A stretch of 64,000 nt of DNA, taken from the NCBI RefSeq assembly GCF_014145665.1, contig NZ_JACHTD010000002.1:124001-188000 (forward strand). Direction: 5' to 3'. Made by a program: the position numbers and the translations under genes. Each line of letters begins with the position of its first letter. Within the stretch, counting starts at the first letter, position 1. Below are positions 47,041 through 54,624 of this stretch, in pieces. The notes under the pieces are model-generated. The model was not told the origin of the DNA. It searched no databases and saw nothing but the letters and a program-made list of their open reading frames with translations. This stretch comes from Myroides sp. NP-2. GTDB lineage: Bacteria > Bacteroidota > Bacteroidia > Flavobacteriales > Flavobacteriaceae.

Positions 47041-47742
47041 TTATTTTCTTTGACGAACAGTGCGTTGTTCAATTCTCTTCTCGTACTTTTCACCTTGAAA
47101 AATGCGTTTAACAAAAATACCCGGTACGTGAATTTCATTTGGATCTAAAGCTCCGATTGGCACTAATTCTTCTACTTCTGCTACCGTAATTTTACCAGCT
47201 CCAGCCATACACTCATTAAAGTTTCTCGCCGTCCCTTTGAAGATTAAATTTCCTGCTTCGTCTCCTTTCCACGCTTTGACAATGGAAAAATCAGCTTCAA
47301 AAGCTTCCTCCATAATATGGGGTTTACCATGAAAAACACGTACTTCTTTTCCTTCAGCCACTTCTGTTCCATACCCTGCTGGTGTAAAAAAAGCAGGAAT
47401 TCCCATCTTAGCAGCTCTACATTTCTCTGCTAAAGTCCCCTGTGGAGTCAACTCTACATTAAGTTCTCCAGACAACATTTGACGTTCAAACTCTGCGTTC
47501 TCTCCCACATAAGAAGAAATCATTTTGTCAATTTGGCGTTTTTGCAACAACAAACCTAGACCAAAATCATCCACTCCAGCGTTGTTAGAGATACACGTTA
47601 AGCCTTTAACATTCATGCGAACAAGCTCTGCGATTGAGTTTTCTGGTATTCCACACAATCCAAAACCACCAAGCATTATCGTCATATTATCTTGAACATC
47701 AGCCAATGCTTCTTGAACATTAGCTACTTTTTTATTTATCAT
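47041..47742 (-). CDS. scoA: 3-oxoacid CoA-transferase subunit A
   Basis: 233 residues. The alpha subunit: [17 protein letters not shown] near the N terminus, [67 protein letters not shown], and [12 protein letters not shown] towards the end. It is the first gene of scoA-scoB. The upstream region overlaps the terminator of the penicillin-binding protein gene, so the promoter must sit very close to the start. Confidence 0.95.
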   Translation of the reverse strand: MINKKVANVQEALADVQDNMTIMLGGFGLCGIPENSIAELVRMNVKGLTCISNNAGVDDFGLGLLLQKRQIDKMISSYVGENAEFERQMLSGELNVELTPQGTLAEKCRAAKMGIPAFFTPAGYGTEVAEGKEVRVFHGKPHIMEEAFEADFSIVKAWKGDEAGNLIFKGTARNFNECMAGAGKITVAEVEELVPIGALDPNEIHVPGIFVKRIFQGEKYEKRIEQRTVRQRK

Positions 47743-47774
47743 AATCTCTGGTTTAATTAACTGCTCTAAAATAT

Positions 47775-47804
47775 AAAAAAAACGCCTTTAAAAAAAGGCG
47801 TTTT
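47775..47804 (-). terminator. Intrinsic terminator of the penicillin-binding protein gene
   Basis: On the minus strand AAAACGCCTTT pairs with AAAGGCGTTTT around a T-rich loop and is followed by a T-run. It lies 5 bases after the PBP stop and just upstream of scoA. Confidence 0.88.
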
Positions 47805-47809
47805 CAATA

Positions 47810-50110
47810 TTAGAAATCAAATTCATTTGTATCAAGTTCGTCGTCTGCTTTATCGGTTTCTTGTAGCACTTTTGAACAGTCAACGCGGATGGACAATCCT
47901 TGCGGTACTTCAAATGCACTTTTAGAAACATTCAGAGTTTTATCTGCATAGCACTTATTCATATACAAGCCCCAAATTGGCAGCGCCATTGTCGCTCCTT
48001 GTCCGTAAAGCATCGTATCAAAGTGTGCTGCTCTATCGTCATTACCTACCCACACTCCTGTTGCTAAATTAGGTACCATACCGATGAACCATCCATCACT
48101 TTGATTTTGGGTTGTTCCGGTTTTCCCTGCGATTGGATTGGTGAACTTATACGGATGTCCTGTTACGCGTTTGTACCCTGGTCCTTGCCAAGTTGTGCGC
48201 AAACGAACCCCAGAACCACTCTCCGTTACCCCTTCGAGTAATTTCACAACAGTATATGCTACGTCTTTACTCAAGACATCTTTTGTTTCTGGTACCGCAT
48301 TAAATAGAATCACTCCATTTTTATCTTCGATGCGCGTTACAAAAATAGGCTTTACGTAAATTCCTTGGTTAGCAAATGTACTGTAGGCTGCCACCATATC
48401 ACTCACCGTAATATCAACCGCACCTAAAGCAATCGCTGGACTTTGTGGTATATCTGCAGAAATCCCTAAATCACGAGTCATATTGACCACGGCTTTAGGC
48501 CCTACTTTGTCCATTAGCTTAGCTGTAATCGTATTAACTGACCCTGCTAAGGCTTGTTTTAAAGTCATAATACCTTTATAACTTCTATTTGAGTTTTGAG
48601 GAGACCAATCTTGCCCAATCCCGTATCTTCCTTTCGGCATAGTAAACGGTGAATCGATAATCGAGTCGCAAGGCGAATAGTGCAATTGTTCAATAGCCGT
48701 GGCATATACAAATGGTTTAAATACGGAACCAACCTGTCTTGCTCCTTGTCCTACGTGATCATATTGGAAGTGCTTGTAGTTGATTCCACCAACCCACGCC
48801 TTAATATGACCCGTTTGAGGTTCCATCGACATCATTCCCGTTTGCAAGAAATGCTTGTAATACACAATTGAATCTCTTGGTGTCATCACTGTATCGATTT
48901 CACCTTTCCACGAAAAAATACGCATATCCGTTTTCACGGCAAAAGACTTGAGGATTTCATCATCTGATTTACCCGCATCTTTCATTTGACGCCAACGCTC
49001 AGAAGTTTTCATTGCACGCATGATAATCGCTTCTGTATCTGCGGCTGAAATATTGTAAAAAGGTGCGTTTTTATTTTTCTTTTGACGAATAAAAAACTCT
49101 TCTTGTAAATTGCTAATATGCTGTTGTACAGCTTCTTCTGCATATTTCTGCATACGCGAATCGATTGAAACATAAATTTTCAATCCATCGCGATAAATAT
49201 CGTAAGTTGTTCCGTCTTTTTTCGGGTTTTCTTTTACCCAACGGCGCATATAATCACGCAAATATTCTCTAAAGTAAGTGGCAATACCCTCTCTGTGACT
49301 CTCTGGTGTAAAGTGCAACGACAGCGGTTCACCTTGTAAGCGAACGCTCTCCTCTTGGGCAATAAACTCGTTTTTAGCCATTTGATGCAAGACGACATTT
49401 CTTCTTTTTTGCACCAATTCGGGTCTGCGAACGGGATTGTAGTACGCTGGATTCTGAAGCATTCCCACTAACATGGCCGCCTCATCAATGGTTAAGTCTT
49501 TCGGTTCTTTGCCTAAATAAACTTTGGCCGCAGAGCGAATTCCAACGGCATTATTCACAAAGTCCGCTTTGTTCAAATACATCGTCAAGATTTCCTCTTT
49601 GGTGTACTGACGTTCTAACTTAACAGCAATTACCCATTCCTTAGCTTTTTGGGTAATACGCTTAGCCAAGTTACGCGATCCTTCTCCGTGGAACAATAAC
49701 TTCGCCAACTGTTGAGTAATCGTACTCGCACCACCACTGCTTCCTACAGAAGTTACCGCACGTAAGGTTCCTCTTGCATCAATTCCCGAGTGTCCATAGA
49801 AACGCTCATCTTCAGTAGCGATCAACGCTTGAACCAAATGAGGGGGTAAATCTTCGTATTTGACAGGTACGCGATTTTCTAAATAAAACTTTCCTATCGT
49901 CTTTCCATCTGAAGAGATGATTTCCGTTGCAACGTTACTCGATGGGTTTTCCAACTCATCAAACGTAGGCATTGCTCCAAAAACGCCCCAAGAAGCACAA
50001 AGGAAAAATAGTACAAGGGCAACACCTAAGCCCAAAAAAGCGATCCAAAAAGCAACTAAATACTTCTTGAAACCAGGTGTTTTTTTACTCGTTTGTTTTT
50101 TGTTATTCAT
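47810..50110 (-). CDS. Class A penicillin-binding protein 1A
   Basis: 766 residues from ATG 50110 (MNNKKQTSKKTPGFKKY). A cytoplasmic basic tail and one TM helix (YLVAFWIAFLGLGVALVLFFL) precede a GT51 glycosyltransferase domain (ATEDERFYGHSGIDARG, GGASTITQQLAKLLF, VKLERQYTKEEILTMYLN) and a transpeptidase domain with SxxK as Ser-Val-Phe-Lys in RQVGSVFKPFVYA, SVN, and KTG in AGKTGTTQNQSDGWF. It polymerises and cross-links peptidoglycan. The longer in-frame start at 50161 lies inside gldH and is rejected. The gap to gldH is 16 bases, so the two are probably co-transcribed. Confidence 0.96.
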   Translation of the reverse strand: MNNKKQTSKKTPGFKKYLVAFWIAFLGLGVALVLFFLCASWGVFGAMPTFDELENPSSNVATEIISSDGKTIGKFYLENRVPVKYEDLPPHLVQALIATEDERFYGHSGIDARGTLRAVTSVGSSGGASTITQQLAKLLFHGEGSRNLAKRITQKAKEWVIAVKLERQYTKEEILTMYLNKADFVNNAVGIRSAAKVYLGKEPKDLTIDEAAMLVGMLQNPAYYNPVRRPELVQKRRNVVLHQMAKNEFIAQEESVRLQGEPLSLHFTPESHREGIATYFREYLRDYMRRWVKENPKKDGTTYDIYRDGLKIYVSIDSRMQKYAEEAVQQHISNLQEEFFIRQKKNKNAPFYNISAADTEAIIMRAMKTSERWRQMKDAGKSDDEILKSFAVKTDMRIFSWKGEIDTVMTPRDSIVYYKHFLQTGMMSMEPQTGHIKAWVGGINYKHFQYDHVGQGARQVGSVFKPFVYATAIEQLHYSPCDSIIDSPFTMPKGRYGIGQDWSPQNSNRSYKGIMTLKQALAGSVNTITAKLMDKVGPKAVVNMTRDLGISADIPQSPAIALGAVDITVSDMVAAYSTFANQGIYVKPIFVTRIEDKNGVILFNAVPETKDVLSKDVAYTVVKLLEGVTESGSGVRLRTTWQGPGYKRVTGHPYKFTNPIAGKTGTTQNQSDGWFIGMVPNLATGVWVGNDDRAAHFDTMLYGQGATMALPIWGLYMNKCYADKTLNVSKSAFEVPQGLSIRVDCSKVLQETDKADDELDTNEFDF

Positions 50111-50126
50111 ACAATTTTTAAGAAAC

Positions 50127-50621
50127 TTATTCTGCTTTTTCGATTCTAAATCCGACTTCACTAATCCCCTTTAACTCAGGCACTCCCTCTACATCACCTA
50201 GCGCGCGGACAGCCTGTTCTAGCGTTAATTTGTGTTTTCCCACTTGATCAAAAACGAAATTTTCTTTCAACCACAACTTGCTCTCTTTTACATCAGAAAA
50301 GCCAGTGCCTAAAAGAGCGCCATTGGGATCTGCCATTTGAAATTGAATGGTGTCAATGACAATTTCCGAATTGGGTTTATACAATTTAGAAATTACAAAC
50401 AAATTGCTGAAAGGATACTCGTTATTGACCCTTACATTCATAAACAAATTGTTGGCCGTCAGCGTATCCTGAACATCCCAAACAAATGTTTTGACATCTT
50501 GTCTTTCCCAAACTCCTTTGGTAGGCTGAAACTCGTCAAAAACCACTTTTTCGTCGTGTTGACAACTCATCAATAGGCCTAACGAAAGACTTAACGCTAA
50601 ATAAAGACTATTTATTTTCAC
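50127..50621 (-). CDS. gldH: Gliding motility lipoprotein GldH
   Basis: 164 residues from a GTG at 50621, giving a short lipoprotein signal (KINSLYLALSLSLGLLMSC). The mature part matches GldH: VFDEFQPTKGVWERQDVKTFVWDVQDTLTANNLFMNVRVNNEYPFSNLFVI and a late EQAVRALGDVEGVPELKGISEVGFRIEKAE. GldH is an envelope lipoprotein needed for gliding and linked to T9SS in Flavobacterium; many non-gliding Bacteroidota also keep it. The start overlaps the ricT-like gene by 14 bases. A longer open frame reaches 51182, but its upstream part only reads through the ricT tail in another frame and is not credible. Confidence 0.85.
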   Translation of the reverse strand: MKINSLYLALSLSLGLLMSCQHDEKVVFDEFQPTKGVWERQDVKTFVWDVQDTLTANNLFMNVRVNNEYPFSNLFVISKLYKPNSEIVIDTIQFQMADPNGALLGTGFSDVKESKLWLKENFVFDQVGKHKLTLEQAVRALGDVEGVPELKGISEVGFRIEKAE

Positions 50622-52218
50622 CGTCTTGTTTATTAGTTGGGTTTGTATTTGGATTTGCTGGACGAGGCTTTCTAGGCTTCGGTTTATTGGAACGCGGTTT
50701 TTGATTCTTCCCCTTAGTATCCTCTCCTCCAGCCTCATTATTCCCCTTGGGTTCGCTGTTTCCTTTTGGCTCTCTATTACCGCGGTTTTTCTCCGGTCTT
50801 CCTTCTCCTCGATCTTCCGCTTTTCGATCCGGTCTTCCTTCAGGTCTTCCCTCTGTTTTAGCTTTTCGCTCTGGTCTTCCCTCAGATCTTCCCTGAGATT
50901 TACCTTGAGACTTACCTCCTTCAGTTCGACCTTCCACTTTGCGTTCTCCCTCTTTTGCAACTGGTCTTTCTCGTCCCTCTGCATTTTTATTTCGGGTTCT
51001 CGGTCTGCGTTTTTTATCGTCTTTATCGTTGGACGATTCTCTTTCTTCTCCTGCTTTTGCAGCAGTAGAAGACGCTCCTCGTTCAGCTGATTTCCCCTTC
51101 GGTTTGCTATTCTTCTTTCTGCGCTTAGGCTGATCAAAACGCGTGACGCTATCTTGTTCAACTGCACTTTGGAAATGATCATTATCTGTAGGAATATCCT
51201 CGCTATAACTCTCTAATTCGTTTCCTTTTTCATTTTGCGCATTCAAGGCCAAGATCTCTTTCACTTGTTCTGCTGTCAAAACATACCAATTGGCAGAATT
51301 ATTCGCATAAGCAAACCACATCTGCCCCTTGAAAATATCAATTTTTTGACAAAAAGCGATACCTTTTACTGTCATTAATTTTGTATCCGAATCAGGCATA
51401 TCTTTTAATGCCTCTAAATACGTGTCTAGCTCAAAGTTTAAACAACATTTTAGTTTACCGCACTGACCCGCTAATTTTTGTGGGTTTAACGATAGTTGTT
51501 GATAACGAGCTGCTGCTGTATTCACACTTCTGAAATCCGTTAACCAAGTAGAACAACAAAGCTCTCTTCCACAAGAGCCAACCCCGCCTAAACGCGCTGC
51601 TTCTTGTCGGAATCCCACCTGTTTCATCTCAATTCGAATACTAAATTCTCTTGCGAATTCTTTGATTAACTGTCTAAAATCGACACGCTCACTCGCTGTA
51701 TAATAAAACGTCGCTTTTGATCCATCTCCCTGAAATTCAACATCTGATATTTTCATTTCAAGATTTAGGTTGATTGCAATTTCTCTTGCTCTCATTCGAA
51801 CAGGCTCTTCTTTTTCTCGAACCTCCTGCCAAATATCGATGTCTTTTTGTGTTGCTTTTCGATAGATTTTCAAGATTTCTCCTGTTTCATCTACTTTCTT
51901 TTTTTTCATTTGAACTTTTACAAGTTCTCCTACCAATGAAACGATCCCCACATCGTGTCCTGGTGATGTTTCCGTTGCAACAATATCCCCCATTGCTACA
52001 GTCATCCCACTAGGATAGCGATAAAAATCTTTTCTTCCGTTCTTAAATCGAACCTCAACTATATCAAAAATGCTGTCTGAATTTGGATAAACCATATTGG
52101 ACAACCAATCAAAAACTGATAATTTATTACAGCTATCTGTTCCGCATGTTCCTTTACTCTGACACCCTCTGGGTACGCCATTACTATCTGTCTTCGTTGA
52201 ACAATTTGTACAAGCCAT
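50608..52218 (-). CDS. PSP1 domain (RicT/YaaT-like) protein with long basic low-complexity tail
   Basis: About 536 residues from ATG 52218 (MACTNCSTKTDSNGVPRGCQ). A Cys-rich N terminus (CTNCS, CQSKGTCGTDSC) leads to the PSP1 domain with GIVSLVGELVKVQMKK, FYYTASERVDFRQLIKEFA and the Cys cluster GSCGRELCCSTWLTDF...GQCGKLKCCLNFE. RicT of Bacillus forms an iron-sulfur complex controlling RNA processing; here the role is assumed only by similarity. From about residue 370 the tail is a low-complexity Arg/Glu/Gly/Lys/Pro region with repeated GRPE-like units. gldH starts within its last 14 bases. Confidence 0.88.
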   Translation of the reverse strand: MACTNCSTKTDSNGVPRGCQSKGTCGTDSCNKLSVFDWLSNMVYPNSDSIFDIVEVRFKNGRKDFYRYPSGMTVAMGDIVATETSPGHDVGIVSLVGELVKVQMKKKKVDETGEILKIYRKATQKDIDIWQEVREKEEPVRMRAREIAINLNLEMKISDVEFQGDGSKATFYYTASERVDFRQLIKEFAREFSIRIEMKQVGFRQEAARLGGVGSCGRELCCSTWLTDFRSVNTAAARYQQLSLNPQKLAGQCGKLKCCLNFELDTYLEALKDMPDSDTKLMTVKGIAFCQKIDIFKGQMWFAYANNSANWYVLTAEQVKEILALNAQNEKGNELESYSEDIPTDNDHFQSAVEQDSVTRFDQPKRRKKNSKPKGKSAERGASSTAAKAGEERESSNDKDDKKRRPRTRNKNAEGRERPVAKEGERKVEGRTEGGKSQGKSQGRSEGRPERKAKTEGRPEGRPDRKAEDRGEGRPEKNRGNREPKGNSEPKGNNEAGGEDTKGKNQKPRSNKPKPRKPRPANPNTNPTNKQDGENK

Positions 52219-52521
52219 TTGTGTATTTATGTATTTATATATTTGATCCTCCACTAATCAGGAGGAATTATTTTCTCACTTTTCGTTGTAAAGATACTAT
52301 TTTTTTATAGGCTACTTCAAGAATTTTTTAGTTGTAATAATTAGCTCTTTTACTTTGAAAAAATAAAATACTGCCGATTTCTCTATTTTATTAGCCAAAA
52401 AAAGGAAGTATCCCTAATGCAAGTCAATGAACCGTTAGGATCGTTCAGGCGTATGTCTTGGATTATCGCCTAGATATTGAACATTTATTTCTACTTTTGG
52501 ACTGCTAATACACAATTCAAT
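52219..52521. other. Divergent intergenic region between the ricT-like gene and mtnN
   Basis: About 300 bases. A hairpin CCTCC/GGAGG lies near 52247-52265. A minus-strand TATCTTTA (plus 52289-52296) resembles a -7 box with one mismatch and could serve the ricT-like gene. The mtnN -7 box lies at 52492-52499. No gene is seen. Confidence 0.5.
52492..52499 (+). promoter_or_regulatory. -7 promoter box for mtnN
   Basis: TACTTTTG matches TAnnTTTG, 22 bases before ATG 52522, and excludes the longer in-frame TTG start at 52477. No well-spaced -33 TTTG. Confidence 0.5.
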
Positions 52522-53280
52522 ATGGAGGAACAAATAATTGGAATTATGGGCGCCATTCCCCAGGAAGTAGATGGGATTATCGCTATTTTACAAGATAAGA
52601 CGGCAACAACGATTGGCAATCGCACCTATTACCAAGGATTTCTTGGCAAACAACAAGTCGTGGTTGTCTACTCGCGTATTGGAAAAGTTGCTGCATCAGC
52701 AACTGCATCGGCATTACTGTTGCATTTCCACGTGAGTGAAATTATATTTATTGGGGTTGCAGGTGGTATAGCTCCACATATCCAAGTGGGTGATGTTATC
52801 ATCGCCAAAGATTTAATTCAGTATGACATGGATGTTTCTCCTTTGCGACCAAAATACGAGATTCCCTTACTCAACAAAACCTATTTTGAAACCAGTATAC
52901 CAAGGTCTAATCAAGTGAAGCAACACATCGAAAACTTCCTTGACCCTGCTGTACTGCGCACTAAGATTGCAGCAGATGAGTTGAAAAAATTCGCCATCGA
53001 CCAGCCCAAAGTATACATTGGTACAATTGGCAGTGGCGATCAATTTTTTTCTACGGATTTGCAAAAAGAAAGCTTACAACAAGCCTTGCCCCATGTTCTT
53101 TGCGTGGAAATGGAGGGCGCTGCTGTAGCGCAAATCTGCTATGAATACGGCATCCCTTGTACTGTGATTCGAACCATCTCTGACAAAGCTAATCAAGAAG
53201 CTAGCTTTAGCTTTGAATCTTTTGTTGAGAAAGTCTCTCAAGTATATGGACAAGAGATTATCGAAACCCTCTTTCAATAG
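52522..53280 (+). CDS. mtnN: 5'-methylthioadenosine/S-adenosylhomocysteine nucleosidase
   Basis: 252 residues from ATG 52522 (MEEQIIGIMGAIPQEVDG). It cleaves MTA and SAH to adenine and the thioribose in the methyl cycle. Signatures: MGAIPQEV with the catalytic-side Glu, SRIGKVAASATASALLLHF, FIGVAGGIAPHIQVGDVI, CVEMEGAAVAQICYEYGIPC and RTISDKANQEAS, whose Asp is the general acid. Length is slightly above the E. coli enzyme (232). It ends in an intrinsic terminator. Confidence 0.95.
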   Translation: MEEQIIGIMGAIPQEVDGIIAILQDKTATTIGNRTYYQGFLGKQQVVVVYSRIGKVAASATASALLLHFHVSEIIFIGVAGGIAPHIQVGDVIIAKDLIQYDMDVSPLRPKYEIPLLNKTYFETSIPRSNQVKQHIENFLDPAVLRTKIAADELKKFAIDQPKVYIGTIGSGDQFFSTDLQKESLQQALPHVLCVEMEGAAVAQICYEYGIPCTVIRTISDKANQEASFSFESFVEKVSQVYGQEIIETLFQ

Positions 53281-53325
53281 CACTTTCAACCACCAACAGC
53301 AAGGATCTAAAAAGCCTAAATAGAT

Positions 53326-53356
53326 AAAACCTCGTCTACAAAAGACGGGGTTTTTT
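53326..53356 (+). terminator. Intrinsic terminator of mtnN
   Basis: AAAACCTCGTCT (53326-53337) pairs with AGACGGGGTTTT (53343-53354), one T-G pair, followed by T. It lies about 45 bases after the mtnN stop. Confidence 0.85.
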
Positions 53357-53451
53357 CGTCCAATGGCATTCGCTCTTCCATATCCAGTGACTCCATCAAT
53401 ATACAGAAGCTAAATATACACCCTGTGGACACAGCTGTCCAAAAACGGGCT

Positions 53452-54513
53452 TTACCACGCGCGAAGCACGTATAAATACACTGGAAAATGGTCGCTAAAC
53501 CCTGGTTCGTTATTGCTATTCCTCAAGGGATACCCTTGGTACACCCCCTCTGACTGAACGATAAATGGCTTTTGAAAGATATTTGCTTTCCAATATTTCC
53601 AAGTCGTATACTCCTCTTGTAAAAAAGCTTGTGTCAAGATGATCTGATCAAAAATATCCCAAGCATCGCGATAGGCTAAGGTGCCATACCCAGCTTTGGC
53701 CAACTTCTCCATGGGATTAAACAACCCCATAGGCGGTACTTTGGTCGCTTCTCCTTCCGTTTGTAGGATTTTCTTTACACTCGCATCCATTGGTCCATCA
53801 TTGAGATCCCCCATGGTGATAATCTTCGCCTGTGTGTGAATCGCTTGTATGGAATCAATAATCCTTTTGTTCAGTGCCGCAGCGGCTTCTCGATTTGGAC
53901 TACTTCGCTTTTGACCTCCCACGCGCGAAGGCCAATGATTGACGATAAAATGCATGGCTTCTCCATCTAGTAAGCCCGAAACCAATAACTGATCCCGGGT
54001 ATATATGCGCTTGCGGTGAGTAGGTCTTTTTTGATCGTATAAATACAGCGCATGTTGAGAGGCATGCTCAAGAATAAAATGATCTTTGGCGTACAACAAA
54101 GCCACATCAATTCCTCGTTTATCAGGAGAATCAAAGTGTACAATTCCATAATTTCCCTTGCGCAAAGCTGGATGCAAGACCAAATCTTCCAACACAGCGC
54201 GATTTTCTACCTCAGCAAGTCCTATAATAACTGGCATATTCGGGTTCTCTTCCCTTCCTATTTCAGCCAAAACACGAGCGATATTGGCAATTTTTTGCTC
54301 ATACTTCTCTTTTGTCCAACCTCTTGCCCCAGTTGGAGTCCATTCCTCATCATATATTTTGGGATCGCGCAGGGTATCAAACAAGTTTTCACAATTGTAA
54401 AAGGCAATTGTGCGAATTTGATATTGTTTTTGCTGGGCAACACTTGTTGTTCCGCTTAGTAATCCCAAGACAAAAATTGTTGTTTTCAAATAAAAATATA
54501 TAATATCGTTCAT
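53452..54513 (-). CDS. Secreted endonuclease/exonuclease/phosphatase (EEP) family protein (copy A)
   Basis: 353 residues with a signal peptide (about 26 residues, ending SGTTSVAQ). EEP catalytic landmarks are complete: FYNCENLFDT (metal Asn), LAEVENRAVL (metal Glu), DSPDKRGIDVALLY, NHWPSRVGG (His), MGDLNDGP (Asp-x-Asn) and a C-terminal SDHFPVYLYV (Ser-Asp-His). The fold cleaves phosphodiesters or phosphates in DNA, RNA or small molecules; substrate is unknown. It is divergent from the TonB-dependent receptor at 54625 with about 110 bases between the starts. Copy B at 59042 is clearly related, with long identical stretches. Confidence 0.93.
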   Translation of the reverse strand: MNDIIYFYLKTTIFVLGLLSGTTSVAQQKQYQIRTIAFYNCENLFDTLRDPKIYDEEWTPTGARGWTKEKYEQKIANIARVLAEIGREENPNMPVIIGLAEVENRAVLEDLVLHPALRKGNYGIVHFDSPDKRGIDVALLYAKDHFILEHASQHALYLYDQKRPTHRKRIYTRDQLLVSGLLDGEAMHFIVNHWPSRVGGQKRSSPNREAAAALNKRIIDSIQAIHTQAKIITMGDLNDGPMDASVKKILQTEGEATKVPPMGLFNPMEKLAKAGYGTLAYRDAWDIFDQIILTQAFLQEEYTTWKYWKANIFQKPFIVQSEGVYQGYPLRNSNNEPGFSDHFPVYLYVLRAW

Positions 54514-54624
54514 TTTACTAATTATTTATCATCGTTTAACGTTAAAATTAAATAATTATTTAATTAAAATTTAACTTTATAGTAAATAATTCAAAAACGA
54601 ACCCCTAAAATTCTCCCCTTGCCT

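Noticed and set aside
50622..51182. N-terminal 187-codon extension of gldH
   Set aside because: It reads the repetitive ricT-like tail in another frame; the GTG at 50621 gives a proper lipoprotein signal.
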